A program made the translations under genes and the position numbers. 22,849 nt of DNA. It comes from SIG588 sp045599305 (lineage in GTDB: Bacteria > Bacillota > Clostridia > Oscillospirales > Acutalibacteraceae). Below are positions 22,555 through 22,849 of this stretch, piece by piece (position 1 is the first letter of the stretch; every line of letters begins with the position of its first letter). The stretch covers positions 1 through 22,849 of the forward strand of contig JAZRVU010000083.1 of the NCBI GenBank assembly GCA_045599305.1, given 5' to 3'. The notes beneath the pieces were generated by a model. The model ran no database searches, was not told the DNA's origin, and saw only the letters and a program-made list of their open reading frames with translations.

Positions 22555-22849
22555 TTTCTGCCAAATCGTAAGGTGTTGTTTGATATACAAAATAGTTAAG
22601 CCAATTTGAAAACAAGAGGTTTGCGTGTGCCCTCCAAGATACAACAGGTTCTTTATTCGGGTCGTCGTCCTTAAAGTAATTCTTTGGTATTTCAATGTCA
22701 ACACCTGCCTTAATATCCCTTAAATACTCATTTTTCAGGGTATTCGCATCGTATTCCGAATGACCCGTTATAAATATCTGTTTGCCCTCTTTGGTAGTTA
22801 ACGCATATACGCCCGCTTCGGGAGAAGATGCAAGTATTTTAAGACCTTT
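22547..22849 (-). CDS. metA: Homoserine O-succinyl/acetyltransferase, 3' end (partial)
   Basis: The last 100 residues of the protein are present; the start lies beyond the window edge. The segment reads KGLKILASSPEAGVYAL, then FITGHSEYDANTLKNEYLRD, IEIPKNYFKDDDPNKEP, WRAHANLLFSNWLNYFVY and QTTPYDL, which matches the C-terminal part of MetA. The His of TGHSEYD and the downstream Glu are the catalytic His and neighbouring residues of the family. MetA acylates homoserine in methionine synthesis; the acyl donor (acetyl or succinyl) cannot be judged from this end. It is markedly AT-rich: 67 of 180 bases in 22561-22740 are G or C, unlike the GC-rich operons to its left. Confidence 0.93.
   Translation of the reverse strand, partial: KGLKILASSPEAGVYALTTKEGKQIFITGHSEYDANTLKNEYLRDIKAGVDIEIPKNYFKDDDPNKEPVVSWRAHANLLFSNWLNYFVYQTTPYDLAEIK

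Overview
The window looks like the chromosome of an uncultured, GC-rich, anaerobic gut-type member of the class Clostridia (Oscillospiraceae/Ruminococcaceae-like). I infer this from strong AGGAGG-type ribosome binding sites, consensus TTGACA/TATAAT promoters, SipW/TasA-type secretion genes, His/Cys-repeat surface proteins and a corrinoid methyltransferase cluster. No marker gene fixes the species.

Region 1 (35-7143, minus strand) is a tightly packed six-gene operon for corrinoid-dependent methyl transfer. In transcription order it encodes a UroD-fold methyltransferase, an AraC regulator joined in frame to a corrinoid (B12-binding) protein, a MtaA-type UroD protein with an HxC...C zinc motif, a DUF2284 cysteine-rich protein, a 2Fe-2S/ASKHA reductive activator of corrinoid proteins, and another UroD-fold protein. 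It ends in a strong terminator. A fourth UroD-fold gene (7315-8433) is transcribed divergently from an intergenic region with AraC-style direct repeats. The substrate cannot be read from the sequence. The most unusual item is the AraC-corrinoid fusion, which keeps its own internal ribosome binding site and start codon for the corrinoid part.

Region 2 (8475-8987) is a single gene for a Cu/Zn superoxide dismutase-family protein.

Region 3 (9126-20642, minus strand) is an 11.5-kb surface-fibre operon with a near-perfect promoter and a terminator at its end. It carries two SipW-type signal peptidases, three TasA-like or SipW-dependent small secreted proteins, one TasA-like protein with a sortase-like PPVTG anchor, and a 2250-residue adhesin. 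The adhesin has about 24 His/Cys 'HTH...C' repeats, InlB/MucBP-like segments and a SpaA-like C-terminal domain.

Region 4 (20643-21151) is a gene-free stretch with two minus-strand terminators, at least two promoters and a 180-nt leader. A lipoprotein gene of unknown function follows (21152-21886), then a structured terminator.

Region 5 (22020-22849) holds a structured repeat element, a tRNA-Gln(CUG) gene whose 3' end is duplicated within that element, and the 3' end of an AT-rich metA gene. Base composition shifts abruptly to the right of the tRNA.
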